The notes beneath the pieces were generated by a model. That model saw only the letters and a list, made by a program, of their open reading frames with translations, searched no databases and had not been told where the DNA came from. Positions 25,255-34,458 of a stretch of DNA of 64,000 bases are shown in pieces; positions within the stretch are counted from its first letter, which is position 1, and every line of letters starts with the position of its first letter. The position numbers and the translations under genes are program-made. The DNA is from Roseiarcus sp963822215 (lineage in GTDB: Bacteria > Pseudomonadota > Alphaproteobacteria > Rhizobiales > Beijerinckiaceae): contig CAWGGX010000013.1 of NCBI GenBank assembly GCA_963822215.1, positions 168,057 to 232,056 of the forward strand. The letters run 5' to 3'.

Positions 25255-25902
25255 ATGAGCACCAATGAAGTCCGTAGTAACGACTCAGCAAGAAACGCGG
25301 GCGCCGCGAGAATTGACATGAAGCTCGAGGTCGTCATCATCCCCGTTTCGGATGTCGACCGCGCGAAGGAGTTTTACGAGAGGATCGGATGGCGGCTCAA
25401 CTTCGACCGCTCTATCGGCGAAGATTTCCGCTTGGTCCAGTTCACGCCGCCGGGCTCCTGGTGCTCGGTCCAGTTCGGCAAGAACCTCACGTCGGCCGCT
25501 CCCGGTTCGGCCAAGGGATTCCTGATCGTTTCCGACATCGAGGCCGCCCGGGACCGGCTGGTTGCCGCCGGCGTCGAGGTCGGCGAGTTCTTCCACGACG
25601 GCCCGGAAGGCCGGGGCAGCGGCCTGCATCCCGAGCGTCTCACCTACCGCTCGCGCGCCTTATTCAGTGATCCCGACGGCAACGGCTGGCAGCTGCAGGA
25701 GGTCACGAACCGGCTCCCCGGGCGCGTCGAACCCGGAGCGACTTCCTTCGGCTCCGCAAGCGACCTAGCGAGCGCGCTTCGGCGTGCGGGGGCCGCTCAC
25801 GGCGAGCACGAGAAGCGCATTGGGCAGCGCGACGCGAACTGGCCAGACTGGTACGCCGCCTACATGGTGGCTGAGCAGTCCGGTAAAGAGTTGCCGCAAT
25901 GA
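25255..25902 (+). CDS. VOC (glyoxalase/bleomycin-resistance fold) protein
   Basis: 215 residues. After a 21-residue leader, MKLEVVIIPVSDVDRAKEFYERIGWRL begins a vicinal-oxygen-chelate domain that ends in FSDPDGNGWQLQEV. A C-terminal tail, ANWPDWYAAYMVAEQSGKELPQ, recalls the DWYAxYM tails of some VOC proteins. Metal ligands would be a His/Glu set that is only partly recognisable (Glu in LQEV). ATG 25255 has GAGGT upstream. A close relative of its VOC domain is fused to an RND fragment at 39.3-40.1 kb. Substrate unknown. Confidence 0.85.
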   Translation: MSTNEVRSNDSARNAGAARIDMKLEVVIIPVSDVDRAKEFYERIGWRLNFDRSIGEDFRLVQFTPPGSWCSVQFGKNLTSAAPGSAKGFLIVSDIEAARDRLVAAGVEVGEFFHDGPEGRGSGLHPERLTYRSRALFSDPDGNGWQLQEVTNRLPGRVEPGATSFGSASDLASALRRAGAAHGEHEKRIGQRDANWPDWYAAYMVAEQSGKELPQ

Positions 25903-26412
25903 ACGACTACGCCGGTGCGTCCCTGCGCTCGGGCAGGCGGACGACGATAACACGCATACGCAACCCGCCTGATCGTCGCCCTGCATCGGCGGCCGCGCGC
26001 GGCTTTGGGCGGCCCGATCCGGGTGAATCCACATCGCAGAGGAGATGGCAATGAGGCTTCAAGGGAAAACGGCCCCGATAGGCCGGGCTGCGACCCTCGC
26101 CAGCGCCACGCATCGTGGCCGGCTACCGTGGCGGATACGAGCATGTGCCTTTTGTGTTCATGCCGGGAAAACTTAGGCGGTGCCCGCATCGCCTCCTGAC
26201 CTCAGCGAGGTCCCCCGCTCGACCAGCTTGGTCGGGAAATCCATACGGTGGCAACGAGCCTTCAAGGGGGCAACGGCGCGTCCATTCGCCGCCGAAGGAG
26301 TCGTCCGTTCGGCCGACTATTCCTTCTCGAACTGAGTGGCGATCGCATCCACTCAATGAATCCGGACGGATCCGACCGCAAGACCCATTGCGGTGGAAAC
26401 ATGGAGGTGAAG
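25903..26412. other. Non-coding stretch of about 500 bases
   Basis: No supported gene. Open frames here lack family motifs. The end contains the GGAGGTGA ribosome-binding stretch of the next gene (26402-26410). Confidence 0.45.
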
Positions 26413-27804
26413 ATGGCTCAAGCGGAACAATTTGATGTCCTGGCTCTCGGAAGCGGTCCGGGCGCAAATCTACTTGCGTGGGACTTGGCGCGATCCGGGC
26501 AACGGGTGGCCCTCGTCGAGCGGCGATACATCGGAGGTTCCTGTCCCAACATCGCCTGCATGCCTAGCAAGAACGAAGTCTGGAGCGCGCGCATCGCCTA
26601 TCTGGCCCGGCACGCGGCGCAGTTCGGCACAATCACCGGCCCGGTCACGACCGACATGGCGAAGGTGCGCCAGCGCAAGCGCGACATGGTCGAGCGGGAG
26701 ATCGCCGCCCATTTTGCGCCCTTCAAGTCGAGCGGCGCCGAACTGGTCATGGGCAGCGGAAACTTCGTGGCGCCGAAGACGCTCGAAGTCCACCTGAACG
26801 ACGGCGGCACGCGGCGGCTGAGCGGCGACAAGGTCTTCATCGATGTCGGTTCGCATGCGGCGATACCGAGCGTTCCCGGCCTCGCGGAAGCGCGGCCGCT
26901 CACGCATATCGAGGCACTGGACCTGGACTATGCACCCTCGCACCTGATCGTGCTCGGCGGCGGCTATGTCGGCTTGGAACTGGCGCAGGCCTACCGCCGC
27001 TTCGGCAGTCGGGTGACGGTGATCGAGACGGGCCAGCAGATCTTGAGCCGGGAGGACCCGGACATCGTCGAGGCAATGCACCGCATATTGAGTGAGGAAG
27101 GCATCCGATTCGTGCTGTCTGCTGAGCCTGTTGCCGTGCAAGGCCGATCCGGCGGAGGCGTCAGCCTCACTGCGCGGATGCCCGCCGGTACGCAGACGAT
27201 CGAGGCAAGTGACATTCTGGTCGCGATCGGGCGCATTCCGAACACCGCCGGCATCGGCCTGGAGGCGGCGGGCGTCGGTTTGGATGCGCGTGGCTTCATA
27301 CGCGTCAACGAACGGCTGGAGACGACGGCGCCCGATGTCTGGGCAATTGGCGATTGTGCTGGCAGCCCGCAGTTTACGCACGTCTCGGTCGATGATTTTC
27401 GCATCATCCGCGGCAACCTCGCCGGCGGCGCGCGCAGCACGAGCGACCGGCTGGTGCCGTACTGCGTGTTCACCGATCCGCCGCTTGCGCATGTCGGGTT
27501 AAATGAACGGGACGCACAGCGACAGGGCATTGCCGTGCGCATCGGCAAATTGCCGATGAGTGCCGTGAACCGGCGCGAAGTGACCGACGAGACACAAGGC
27601 TTCATGAAAGTCCTTGTCGGCGCAAATGACGACCGCATTCTCGGCTTCACGATGATCGGCGCCGATGCGGGCGAGGTCATGACCGCGATACAGACGGCGA
27701 TGCTGGCGGGGCTGCCATACCCGAAGCTTCGTGACGCCGTCATTGCGCACCTGACAACGGCTGAGGGGCTGGGGCTGCTGCTTGGGAACGTGCCGCCTCG
27801 CTGA
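26413..27804 (+). CDS. Class I pyridine nucleotide-disulfide oxidoreductase
   Basis: A 463-residue flavoprotein related to dihydrolipoyl dehydrogenase and mercuric reductase. It has FAD-binding GSGPGA, the redox-active pair Cys44/Cys49 in GGSCPNIACMPSK, the NAD(P)-binding GGGYVGLELAQAYRRFG, the second FAD motif DVWAIGDCAG and a C-terminal dimerisation domain with HLTTAEGL, which supplies the acid-base His and Glu. It lacks the HMA domain and terminal cysteines of a true MerA. ATG 26413 is chosen for GGAGG 5 bases upstream; ATG 26401 is in frame. It stands alone rather than in a 2-oxoacid dehydrogenase operon, so the electron acceptor is open. Confidence 0.85.
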   Translation: MAQAEQFDVLALGSGPGANLLAWDLARSGQRVALVERRYIGGSCPNIACMPSKNEVWSARIAYLARHAAQFGTITGPVTTDMAKVRQRKRDMVEREIAAHFAPFKSSGAELVMGSGNFVAPKTLEVHLNDGGTRRLSGDKVFIDVGSHAAIPSVPGLAEARPLTHIEALDLDYAPSHLIVLGGGYVGLELAQAYRRFGSRVTVIETGQQILSREDPDIVEAMHRILSEEGIRFVLSAEPVAVQGRSGGGVSLTARMPAGTQTIEASDILVAIGRIPNTAGIGLEAAGVGLDARGFIRVNERLETTAPDVWAIGDCAGSPQFTHVSVDDFRIIRGNLAGGARSTSDRLVPYCVFTDPPLAHVGLNERDAQRQGIAVRIGKLPMSAVNRREVTDETQGFMKVLVGANDDRILGFTMIGADAGEVMTAIQTAMLAGLPYPKLRDAVIAHLTTAEGLGLLLGNVPPR

Positions 27805-27839
27805 CGGTGATGGATATCGGCATCCAGATGGAGAGTTCG

Positions 27840-27899
27840 ATGGACAAGCTTGCGCACAAAGTCGCGGTCGCGACGGGGGCGTCCAACGGGATCGGAGCA
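27840..27899 (+). pseudogene. N-terminal scrap of an SDR gene
   Basis: 20 codons, MDKLAHKVAVATGASNGIGA, are the beginning of a short-chain dehydrogenase (TGASNGIG motif). They run without a stop into an unrelated cysteine-hydrolase fragment. Confidence 0.6.
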
Positions 27900-28062
27900 T
27901 ACGACAAGGAGATCACGGTCCTTCTGGTGATCGATCCGTATAACGATTTCATTTCCGAGGGAGGCAAGGCGTGGGGCCGCATTCGGGCCGTTGCGGAAGC
28001 GAATGGCTGCGTCCCTCACATGCTGCAGGTCCTGCATGCGGCGCGGGAGGCGCAGGTTCGGG
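27900..28062 (+). pseudogene. Fragment of an isochorismatase-like cysteine hydrolase
   Basis: The frame continues YDKEITVLLVIDPYNDFISE, with the DxxNDF signature at the start of isochorismatase-like hydrolases. The VLHAAR helix follows; the catalytic Lys and Cys regions are absent. It is joined to an MFS fragment near 28063. Confidence 0.6.
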
Positions 28063-28570
28063 TTCTACGTGGCGATGCTGATCGCAGGGTGCGGCGCGGG
28101 TCTTCTCAACGGGCAGACTGTCAAGGTCCTGCAGGGCGCGGTGCCCGAGGACCGGGCTGGAATGGCCTTCGGCCTCGCAAGCACGACGCGGTTCATCGGG
28201 ATACTCGTAAGCATCGCGGCGCTCGGTGCGGAGCTGTCCAACGTCGCGCGTGAACGGTTCGTAGCGGCCGCGACTTAAGTTGGCTTCACTGTCGACGCCG
28301 CCGTCGCCGCGGCCGCCCGCGTGACGTCGGGCGACCTCTCCGGAGTGCTCGCGTCGGCGCAGCCCGGCGCGCGCGACGCGCTGCGTTCGGCGGCCCTGGC
28401 TGCCTATGGCGCCGGCTTCGCATCGGCGGCCCTCGTGGCGGCCGTCATCGCGATTGCCGCTGCCTGCTGGCCTTCAACCTCATTAGCGAGAGCGAGACGG
28501 CGCCGGTTCCTGTAGAGACCCCAGCAAAGATGCCATGCAAGTTCATCGACTGCCGTGACACGCTGTGAGG
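28063..28570 (+). pseudogene. C-terminal remnant of an MFS transporter
   Basis: Hydrophobic segments YVAMLIAGCGAGLLNGQTVK, VPEDRAGMAFGLASTTRFIG and, after a stop at 28278, GAGFASAALVAAVIAIAAAC match the last helices of a drug-type (DHA2-like) major facilitator protein. A stop codon and a frameshift near 28465 disrupt it. Confidence 0.6.
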
Positions 28571-28626
28571 TGGCCTCAAGCCAGTGAAGCAACGAGGCGC
28601 TCTGTTCGCCTGAAGGGATGGAAGCC

Positions 28627-28833
28627 ATGACAAGCTTGGACCACCAAAGTGCCCATCATCCTCAGGCCATCATCGCCGGCTACCTCACAGAGGGCGGCAT
28701 GCTCAGCGGGCGAGCGGGCGATTCGTCCGCGGTTGTTCGGCGGACTACGGTTCACGGAAGTTGGTCGCCCGGTGACGCTCGCACCGGACGCCCGCACGAG
28801 TTGGTCGACGAGTTCAGGGTAGCACTGACATGA
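28627..28833 (+). CDS. Small hypothetical protein before the ABC operon
   Basis: 68 residues (MTSLDHQSAHHPQAIIAGYL...), with no recognised domain and no membrane segment. Its stop codon overlaps the ATG of the binding-protein gene (ATGA at 28830-28833), and GGGATGGAAG lies upstream. Coupling supports a real gene, but composition alone could also give this frame. Confidence 0.3.
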   Translation: MTSLDHQSAHHPQAIIAGYLTEGGMLSGRAGDSSAVVRRTTVHGSWSPGDARTGRPHELVDEFRVALT

Positions 28834-29774
28834 AGAACCATCGTTATTTGGGTAGCGTCGCGGCCCTAGCGGCCTTAGTCGCAAGCGTAGGCGCGCACGC
28901 CGCCGACAAGCCGGTGATAGGCCTCGTCCAGGCTAACCAGCAGGCGTTATATTTCGTGCAGCTCGGCCAGGGCGCCCAAGCCGAGGCGAATAAACGTGGA
29001 TTCAAACTCGTCGTTTTCGACGCCAATAACGATCCTGCCGCGCAGAACAACGCCATGGAGACGTATACCCAGCAGAAGGTGGTCGGGATCGTCATCGATG
29101 CGCTCGATCGCAACGCGGTCATGCCGGACGTCAGGGCTTCGGCAACCGCCGGGATCTATGTGTCGGCGGTCGACACTATTCTGCCCGATGGCCCGCAGAT
29201 CGCACAGGTCGGAGTGGACAGCGTAGCGGCCGGGGCGATTATGGGAAAGTTCTTTGTCCAATACGTTGCGGCGAATGGCGGCAAAGCCAAGGTGGGCGTC
29301 GTCGGCGCGCTAAACTCCTCTAGCCAAAACGAGCGCCAGAAGGGGTTCGAGGACGTGGTCAAGGCTGCTCCGGGCATCGCGATGGCGGGCGTTGTCGATG
29401 GGCGCAATATCCAGGACAATGCGATGAGCGCCGCAGAGAATCTCATCACGGCCAATCCCGACCTGACCGCGATCTATGCTACCGGGGAGCCAGCTCTCAT
29501 CGGTGCCGCGGCGGCGGTCGAAAGCCAAGGCAAACAGACGCGAGTCAAGATTTTCGGATGGGACTTGTCGGCCTCCGCGATCAAAGGAATCGATGCCGGA
29601 TACGTAGTGGGCGTCATCCAACAAGATCCCGCCGGCATGGGGGCCGCGGCCGTCGACGCGATCGCCGACGCGGTAGCCGCCGGCAAGGCGCCGTCAAAGA
29701 TGGCCACGATCAACGTTCCAGTCGTCACCGTCACCAAGGACAACGTCGGTCCATACCGGGCAGTCTTCAAATGA
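28830..29774 (+). CDS. Periplasmic sugar-binding protein of an ABC importer (RbsB/FrcB-like)
   Basis: 314 residues. A Sec signal peptide (MKNHRYLGSVAALAALVASV, cut near AHA-ADK) is followed by a Peripla_BP_4 fold: KPVIGLVQANQQALYFVQLG, the VVFDANNDPAAQNNAMETYTQQKVVGIVIDALD domain, and ALIGAAAAVESQGK...FGWD. The family (CUT2) binds monosaccharides or related polyols in the periplasm and delivers them to the permease. The ligand is not evident. It is the first transporter gene of a run in which the ATPase and permease starts overlap the preceding stops. Confidence 0.88.
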   Translation: MKNHRYLGSVAALAALVASVGAHAADKPVIGLVQANQQALYFVQLGQGAQAEANKRGFKLVVFDANNDPAAQNNAMETYTQQKVVGIVIDALDRNAVMPDVRASATAGIYVSAVDTILPDGPQIAQVGVDSVAAGAIMGKFFVQYVAANGGKAKVGVVGALNSSSQNERQKGFEDVVKAAPGIAMAGVVDGRNIQDNAMSAAENLITANPDLTAIYATGEPALIGAAAAVESQGKQTRVKIFGWDLSASAIKGIDAGYVVGVIQQDPAGMGAAAVDAIADAVAAGKAPSKMATINVPVVTVTKDNVGPYRAVFK

Positions 29775-30559
29775 ATAGCACCGGCCCAGACCAGAGTTCG
29801 GTGATCGACTTGGCCTCCAGGCGCTCGGGCCCGATTGTCTCGATACGAGGGATCACCAAGCGCTTCGGGTCGGTCGCCGCGCTCCGCGGCGTCGATCTCG
29901 ATCTTTTCGCCGGGGAGTGCCTGGGCATCATAGGCGATAACGCCGCGGGCAAGTCGACCCTGACCAAGATTCTGGCCGGGACCTATGTGCCGGACGCGGG
30001 CTCCATTCTGCTGAACGGCGAAGCGATCAAGTTCGCCGTTCCCGCAGACGCTCGCGCCCGCCATATCGAGATGGTCTATCAGGACCTTAGTCTCTGCGAC
30101 ACGATCGACATTCCGGGGAATATGTTCCTGGGAAGGGAATTGACCCGTGGGTTCTTGCTGGACCGCGCCTCGATGGAGAGGGAGACCCGGCGGATGCTTG
30201 ACGAACTCGGCATCCGAATCCCGAAACTGGCACTAACCGTCGCGCAGCTTTCCGGAGGCCAGAGGCAATCGATCGCTATCGCCAGAGCTGTCGCCTTCGA
30301 TCCTAAGGTCCTCATCATGGATGAGCCGACCTCGGCTCTGGCTGTGACAGAGGTCGAGGCGGTCCTCTCGCTCATCAACCGAGTCAAAAGCATGGGCGTT
30401 TCAGTGATTCTGATCACTCACCAACTCCAGGATCTATTTAGGGTCTGCGACCGCATCGCCGTCATGTACGAGGGTTCAAAGGTGGCCGAGCGATCGATCG
30501 GACAAACCGGCTTAGAGGAACTCGTCCAGCTGATCGTCGGAAAGGCCTACGCACCATGA
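29771..30559 (+). CDS. ATP-binding subunit of the CUT2 sugar ABC importer
   Basis: 262 residues, cytoplasmic. Walker A GDNAAGKST, Q-loop MVYQDLSLCD, signature LSGGQRQ, Walker B VLIMDEPTSAL and the H-loop ILITHQ are present. Only one nucleotide-binding domain is encoded, as in FrcA-type transporters, rather than the tandem RbsA form. ATG 29771 overlaps the binding-protein stop (ATGA) and excludes longer starts that would run into the preceding gene. Confidence 0.92.
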   Translation: MNSTGPDQSSVIDLASRRSGPIVSIRGITKRFGSVAALRGVDLDLFAGECLGIIGDNAAGKSTLTKILAGTYVPDAGSILLNGEAIKFAVPADARARHIEMVYQDLSLCDTIDIPGNMFLGRELTRGFLLDRASMERETRRMLDELGIRIPKLALTVAQLSGGQRQSIAIARAVAFDPKVLIMDEPTSALAVTEVEAVLSLINRVKSMGVSVILITHQLQDLFRVCDRIAVMYEGSKVAERSIGQTGLEELVQLIVGKAYAP

Positions 30560-31563
30560 CGACTACTTATTCGGAACGGCCACGGTACTCGCCCGACGTC
30601 GATTGGTTGACCCGGAACGCCCACGTGCTTTCCATTGCTGCTTTCTTTGTCGCCTGTTGCATCATCTTCACCATTACCAGCAGCGTCTTCCTTACCGCCG
30701 GAAACCTGCTCAATGTCTTGAGGCAGTCCGCGCCGCTCATGATCGTGGCGATCGCGATGACGTTTGTCATCACCAGCGGCGGCATTGACCTGTCGATTGG
30801 TTCGATGATCGCGTTGGTGAACGCGAGCACCGCCATCTTGCTCCACGCCGCCGCCCCTTGGCCCTGGGTGGTTGTCGGAATGTTGCTTGTCGGCGGTGCG
30901 CTCGGTCTGGCTCAGGGATGGGTCGTGGCCTTTCAGCGGATTCCAGCTTTCATCGTCACGCTGGCTGGACTCTCGATTCTTCGCGGCATCGCTTTGGTGA
31001 TGACCGAAGGGTTTTCAATCCCTATCGGCGATGTCCCGGCCTTCTCGGCCATCGGGAGGGGAGACATTTTTGGTGTGCCGATACCTGCGTTGATCGCTTT
31101 GGCCACCATGATCCTCGGATACGTGGTGCTCGATAAAATGCGCCTGGGGCGCCATGTCACGGCTATTGGGGCCAATCCAGAGGCGGCTCGGCGGGCAGGC
31201 ATTCCCGTTAAGCTCGTCACCATGTCGGTCTTCGGAATGACCGGTCTGGCTTCTGCCGCCTCCGGCATAATCATTGCCGCCAGGCTTTCGTCGGGATCGT
31301 CGAACGCGGCGGTTGGGTTCGAACTCGAGGTGATCGCAGCGGTCGTGTTGGGCGGCACGGCGCTCGTAGGCGGCCGGGGCACGATCATCGGCACCGTGCT
31401 CGGCGCACTCACGATCGCGATCATCGGCAACGGATTAATCCTCGTACACGTCTCCGCGTTTTTCACCCAGATCGTTACAGGGACGATCATCCTCACCGCG
31501 ATATGGTTGAATTCGAAAGTCTTCTCGCAAATGGCCACGAGCTATCGCGGGCGCGCGCAATGA
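30556..31563 (+). CDS. Permease subunit of the CUT2 sugar ABC importer
   Basis: 335 residues, BPD_transp_2 family, about eight to ten membrane helices. The conserved MTFVITSGGIDLSIGSMIAL near the N-terminus and GGTALVGGRGTIIGTVLGAL near the C-terminus are typical of RbsC/FrcC permeases. ATG 30556 overlaps the ATPase stop (ATGA). With the two preceding genes it makes a complete importer. Confidence 0.92.
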   Translation: MTTTYSERPRYSPDVDWLTRNAHVLSIAAFFVACCIIFTITSSVFLTAGNLLNVLRQSAPLMIVAIAMTFVITSGGIDLSIGSMIALVNASTAILLHAAAPWPWVVVGMLLVGGALGLAQGWVVAFQRIPAFIVTLAGLSILRGIALVMTEGFSIPIGDVPAFSAIGRGDIFGVPIPALIALATMILGYVVLDKMRLGRHVTAIGANPEAARRAGIPVKLVTMSVFGMTGLASAASGIIIAARLSSGSSNAAVGFELEVIAAVVLGGTALVGGRGTIIGTVLGALTIAIIGNGLILVHVSAFFTQIVTGTIILTAIWLNSKVFSQMATSYRGRAQ

Positions 31564-31639
31564 CGCCGATGGCGCCGACGTCGATCCACCGCAGTCAGCG
31601 CGCGCCGGCGGCGCGAACCAAAGAATTCAGGAGAAATAC

Positions 31640-32860
31640 TTGATCGATTCCAAAACCGCCGAAGCCAGCGCCTCGGCCGTCCCCGCGACCGAGCGCGCGT
31701 TGGCCAGGATCGCCAGCAGGGAACGAAGCGTGCGAGCGTGGGCCCAGGTCGATGAGGCAGGGGCCCGCGAACAGGCGGTTGCGATCGACGCGGACGAGGC
31801 GTTCCTGCCCCTGCGCGGTCTCACGCTGGGGGTGAAGGACATCATCGACGTTAGAGGCCTGCAGTGCGAATGCGGGAGTCCGATCTTCCGTGGCAAGGTT
31901 GCGTTCGGCGACGCCCCCCTGGTCGCTAAGCTCAGGGCGCTCGGCATGGTCGTCATCGGCAAGACCGAGACGGCAGAGTACGCCTATCTTCAGCCGCCGG
32001 CGACCCGCAACCCGGCGAATCTGGATTTTTCACCCGGCGGATCGTCGAGCGGCTCCGCCGCGGCGGTCGCGGACGGCCACGTCGACGCCGCGCTCAGTAC
32101 TCAGACCGCCGGCTCGATCCTGCGGCCGGCTTCGTTTTGCGGGGTCGTCGGTTACAAGCCTACCTACGGTCGCATCAGTCGGGTCGGCGTGCTGTCCGCG
32201 TCCCCGGCCGTGGACACCATCGGTTGGATATCGAGGGACGTCGGCACCAGCATTCGGATGCGCCGCGCTCTCGCGGGGCCGTCCGCCGCCGCGGCGGGGC
32301 GCAGCCTGGGGTTCATGCGAACCGTACATTGGGCGAAGGCGGAGCCAGCGATGCGTGCGGGCGTCGAACGATTGGCGGCAAGCCTGTCTGCTATGGAAGT
32401 GGTGTCGCTGTCGGCCGTGCTCGACGACGTGCACGGCACAATCATGCGATATGAGATGCGCGAGGAACTGGCGACGCAGAGACTCCAGGCGCCGGCATTG
32501 CTGAGCGCAGCGCTCGCCGCATATCTGGATGGCGCGCCGATCCCGCTCGCCGATTACGTGGCCGCATTGGCGTTCCGGGACCGCTTCGATGCGGAAGCTA
32601 TGTTTGCGGGCGTCGATGTGCTGATGACGCCTGCCGCCTGCGGCGAAGCCGTGGCGTTCGGATCGAGTGGCGACCCCTGCTTCAATCGCTTCGTGACGCT
32701 ACTGGGGCTGCCGAGCGTGACCCTGCCCTTTGGGTTCGGCGTCAAGGGCTTGCCCCTCGGCCTGCAATTGTTCGCTCGCAAGGATCAGGACGACATGCTG
32801 CTGGCGACGGCGGCGACGATCGAACGTTGGCTAATCGAGCAGCGCGAGGTCGCCGTCTAG
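31640..32860 (+). CDS. Amidase (amidase-signature family)
   Basis: 406 residues. The Ser-cisSer-Lys triad region is visible: Lys in LGVKDIIDVRG, the Gly/Ser-rich SPGGSSSGSAAAVADGHVDA and the nucleophile segment TQTAGSILRPASFCG. The family hydrolyses carboxylic amides to acid and ammonia in the cytoplasm. TTG 31640 has AGGAG about 6 bases upstream. The gene lies 76 bases after the permease on the same strand, so an imported amide may be its substrate (inference). Confidence 0.88.
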   Translation: MIDSKTAEASASAVPATERALARIASRERSVRAWAQVDEAGAREQAVAIDADEAFLPLRGLTLGVKDIIDVRGLQCECGSPIFRGKVAFGDAPLVAKLRALGMVVIGKTETAEYAYLQPPATRNPANLDFSPGGSSSGSAAAVADGHVDAALSTQTAGSILRPASFCGVVGYKPTYGRISRVGVLSASPAVDTIGWISRDVGTSIRMRRALAGPSAAAAGRSLGFMRTVHWAKAEPAMRAGVERLAASLSAMEVVSLSAVLDDVHGTIMRYEMREELATQRLQAPALLSAALAAYLDGAPIPLADYVAALAFRDRFDAEAMFAGVDVLMTPAACGEAVAFGSSGDPCFNRFVTLLGLPSVTLPFGFGVKGLPLGLQLFARKDQDDMLLATAATIERWLIEQREVAV

Positions 32861-32889
32861 GCTGCGGTTTGTCAGAGGAGCATTTAAGC

Positions 32890-34458
32890 ATGGAAGTCGA
32901 CACCGTCTTCCAATGCGCGCTATCGGTATGGGATCGCCCCGATCGCGGCGGCGTGGCCGCCGGCGTAATCAGGAACGGCGAGGTGATTTTTCGCGGAGAG
33001 GTCGGCTTCGCCAATCTCGAGCATTCGGTCAGGGTGGACCGCGCAACGCGGTTTCAGATCGCCTCGCTCTCGAAGCAGTTCCTAGCCGCTTTGGCCCTGC
33101 TCCTGTCGGACGAAGGTCGAATCGAACTCGATGCCGACGTCAGAGGCGGAAGCCGACAACTCGGGGGATATCCCGCAGCCATTACCCTCCGGCAGCTTCT
33201 CAGCCATACCAGCGGGCTCCTCGACACCTTCGACGTCATGACCCTTGCCGGAGCCAAGGTCGAGACTCCCGTCAGCAAGGAGACGATCGACGAACTCTTC
33301 GCGACGCAGCGTCATCTGAATTTCCCCGCCGGCGAGGGCTTTGCATATTCCAACGGCGGATTCGAGGTCGCGGCTGCCCTTCTCGAGGCGACGATGGGTC
33401 TGCCGCTGACGAGCCTTTACGATCGCTATATCTTCGGTCCGACCGGCATGACGCGGTCGGTCCTCGTCCATCGCGACACCACGGTCACCGAGGGAGAAGC
33501 GACAGGATATCTGGTCCACGAGGGACAGGTTCGGCGTGGAGCCCACGGGCTCCCGTTTAACGGCGCCTCCGGCGTGCTTTCGACGTTGGACGACATGCTT
33601 TTGTGGGAGCGCCGTCTCCTCGGCGACCTGTCGCCGGGGTCTCTTCTTTCGCGAATGGAGACGCCGCCCCACTTCGCTGGCGGCGCGGCGAGCGTCTACG
33701 GACTTGGCGCCTATGTGGACCGTTGGCGCGGCCTTCCCATCTCGGGGCATGGCGGCCTGCTCCCGGGGTTCGTCGCTCAGGTCGTGCGATGCTCGATAAA
33801 GCGGACCTCGGTGGTGGTTCTCTCCAACAGTTCGGACGTGGACTCGAACGGCCTTGCGAGGGGCCTGCTTCGCACAGCGCTGGCCGACAAAGGAGAGGAG
33901 TTGGGCCAAGACGTGGATATCGAGCCAGGCCGGTATTTCGATGCGGCCAAGAACGAGCAGTTCGAGGTGCGCCGCGAGGGATCGCGGACCGTCGCTTTGA
34001 CGCATGGATGGCGCGTGCCGCTTCTCCTCGACGCCGATCGATCGGTCATCTTCGACGATCCCCTGCTGGACTGGCGCGTGCGGGGCCCCGACCGCCTCGA
34101 ACTCGTGGAATGGGGAAGGAACTGGGCCTTGCGGCGGATCGCTCCGGCCTCGGATCCGGGTGCCGGTCTGGATGGGTTCGAGGGAGATTTCAGTCGCGCC
34201 GAAATACCCACACGACTGCGGTTCTCGCGCGCCGAAGGGACTCTCGTGCTGAATATCGACGGCGCCTTTGGTCGTGCCTCCTATCGGCTCGAACGAATCG
34301 GCGGTGAGATATTCCTGGGATGGTCGCCGGCCGGCACGTGGATGCCGTTCGAAATGCTCATCCAATTCGTCGACGCCGAGGCGGGCCCGGCACAATCCGT
34401 GAGAATAACGACCGACAGGACGAAGGGCATCGCGTTTCGGCGCCACGCCGCACCTTGA
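32890..34458 (+). CDS. dap: D-aminopeptidase-like serine hydrolase (class C beta-lactamase fold)
   Basis: 522 residues. The penicillin-recognising core shows Ser59-x-x-Lys62 (SLSK), Tyr153-Ser-Asn155 (YSN) and His287-Gly-Gly (HGG). Spacing and length closely follow Ochrobactrum anthropi D-aminopeptidase (about 520 residues; Ser62, Lys65, Tyr153, His287 as I recall them), including two C-terminal beta-barrel-like regions (VDIEPGRYFDAAKNEQFEV; LDGFEGDFSRAEI). Such enzymes release N-terminal D-residues from peptides and amides. No signal peptide, so probably cytosolic. ATG 32890 has GAGGAG upstream. It follows the amidase by about 30 bases, probably in one operon with the importer. Esterase activity is the alternative. 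Confidence 0.8.
   Translation: MEVDTVFQCALSVWDRPDRGGVAAGVIRNGEVIFRGEVGFANLEHSVRVDRATRFQIASLSKQFLAALALLLSDEGRIELDADVRGGSRQLGGYPAAITLRQLLSHTSGLLDTFDVMTLAGAKVETPVSKETIDELFATQRHLNFPAGEGFAYSNGGFEVAAALLEATMGLPLTSLYDRYIFGPTGMTRSVLVHRDTTVTEGEATGYLVHEGQVRRGAHGLPFNGASGVLSTLDDMLLWERRLLGDLSPGSLLSRMETPPHFAGGAASVYGLGAYVDRWRGLPISGHGGLLPGFVAQVVRCSIKRTSVVVLSNSSDVDSNGLARGLLRTALADKGEELGQDVDIEPGRYFDAAKNEQFEVRREGSRTVALTHGWRVPLLLDADRSVIFDDPLLDWRVRGPDRLELVEWGRNWALRRIAPASDPGAGLDGFEGDFSRAEIPTRLRFSRAEGTLVLNIDGAFGRASYRLERIGGEIFLGWSPAGTWMPFEMLIQFVDAEAGPAQSVRITTDRTKGIAFRRHAAP

Noticed and set aside
26413..27804. Annotation as mercuric reductase (merA)
   Set aside because: No HMA domain, no C-terminal Cys pair and no mer genes nearby; only the general disulfide oxidoreductase class is supported.
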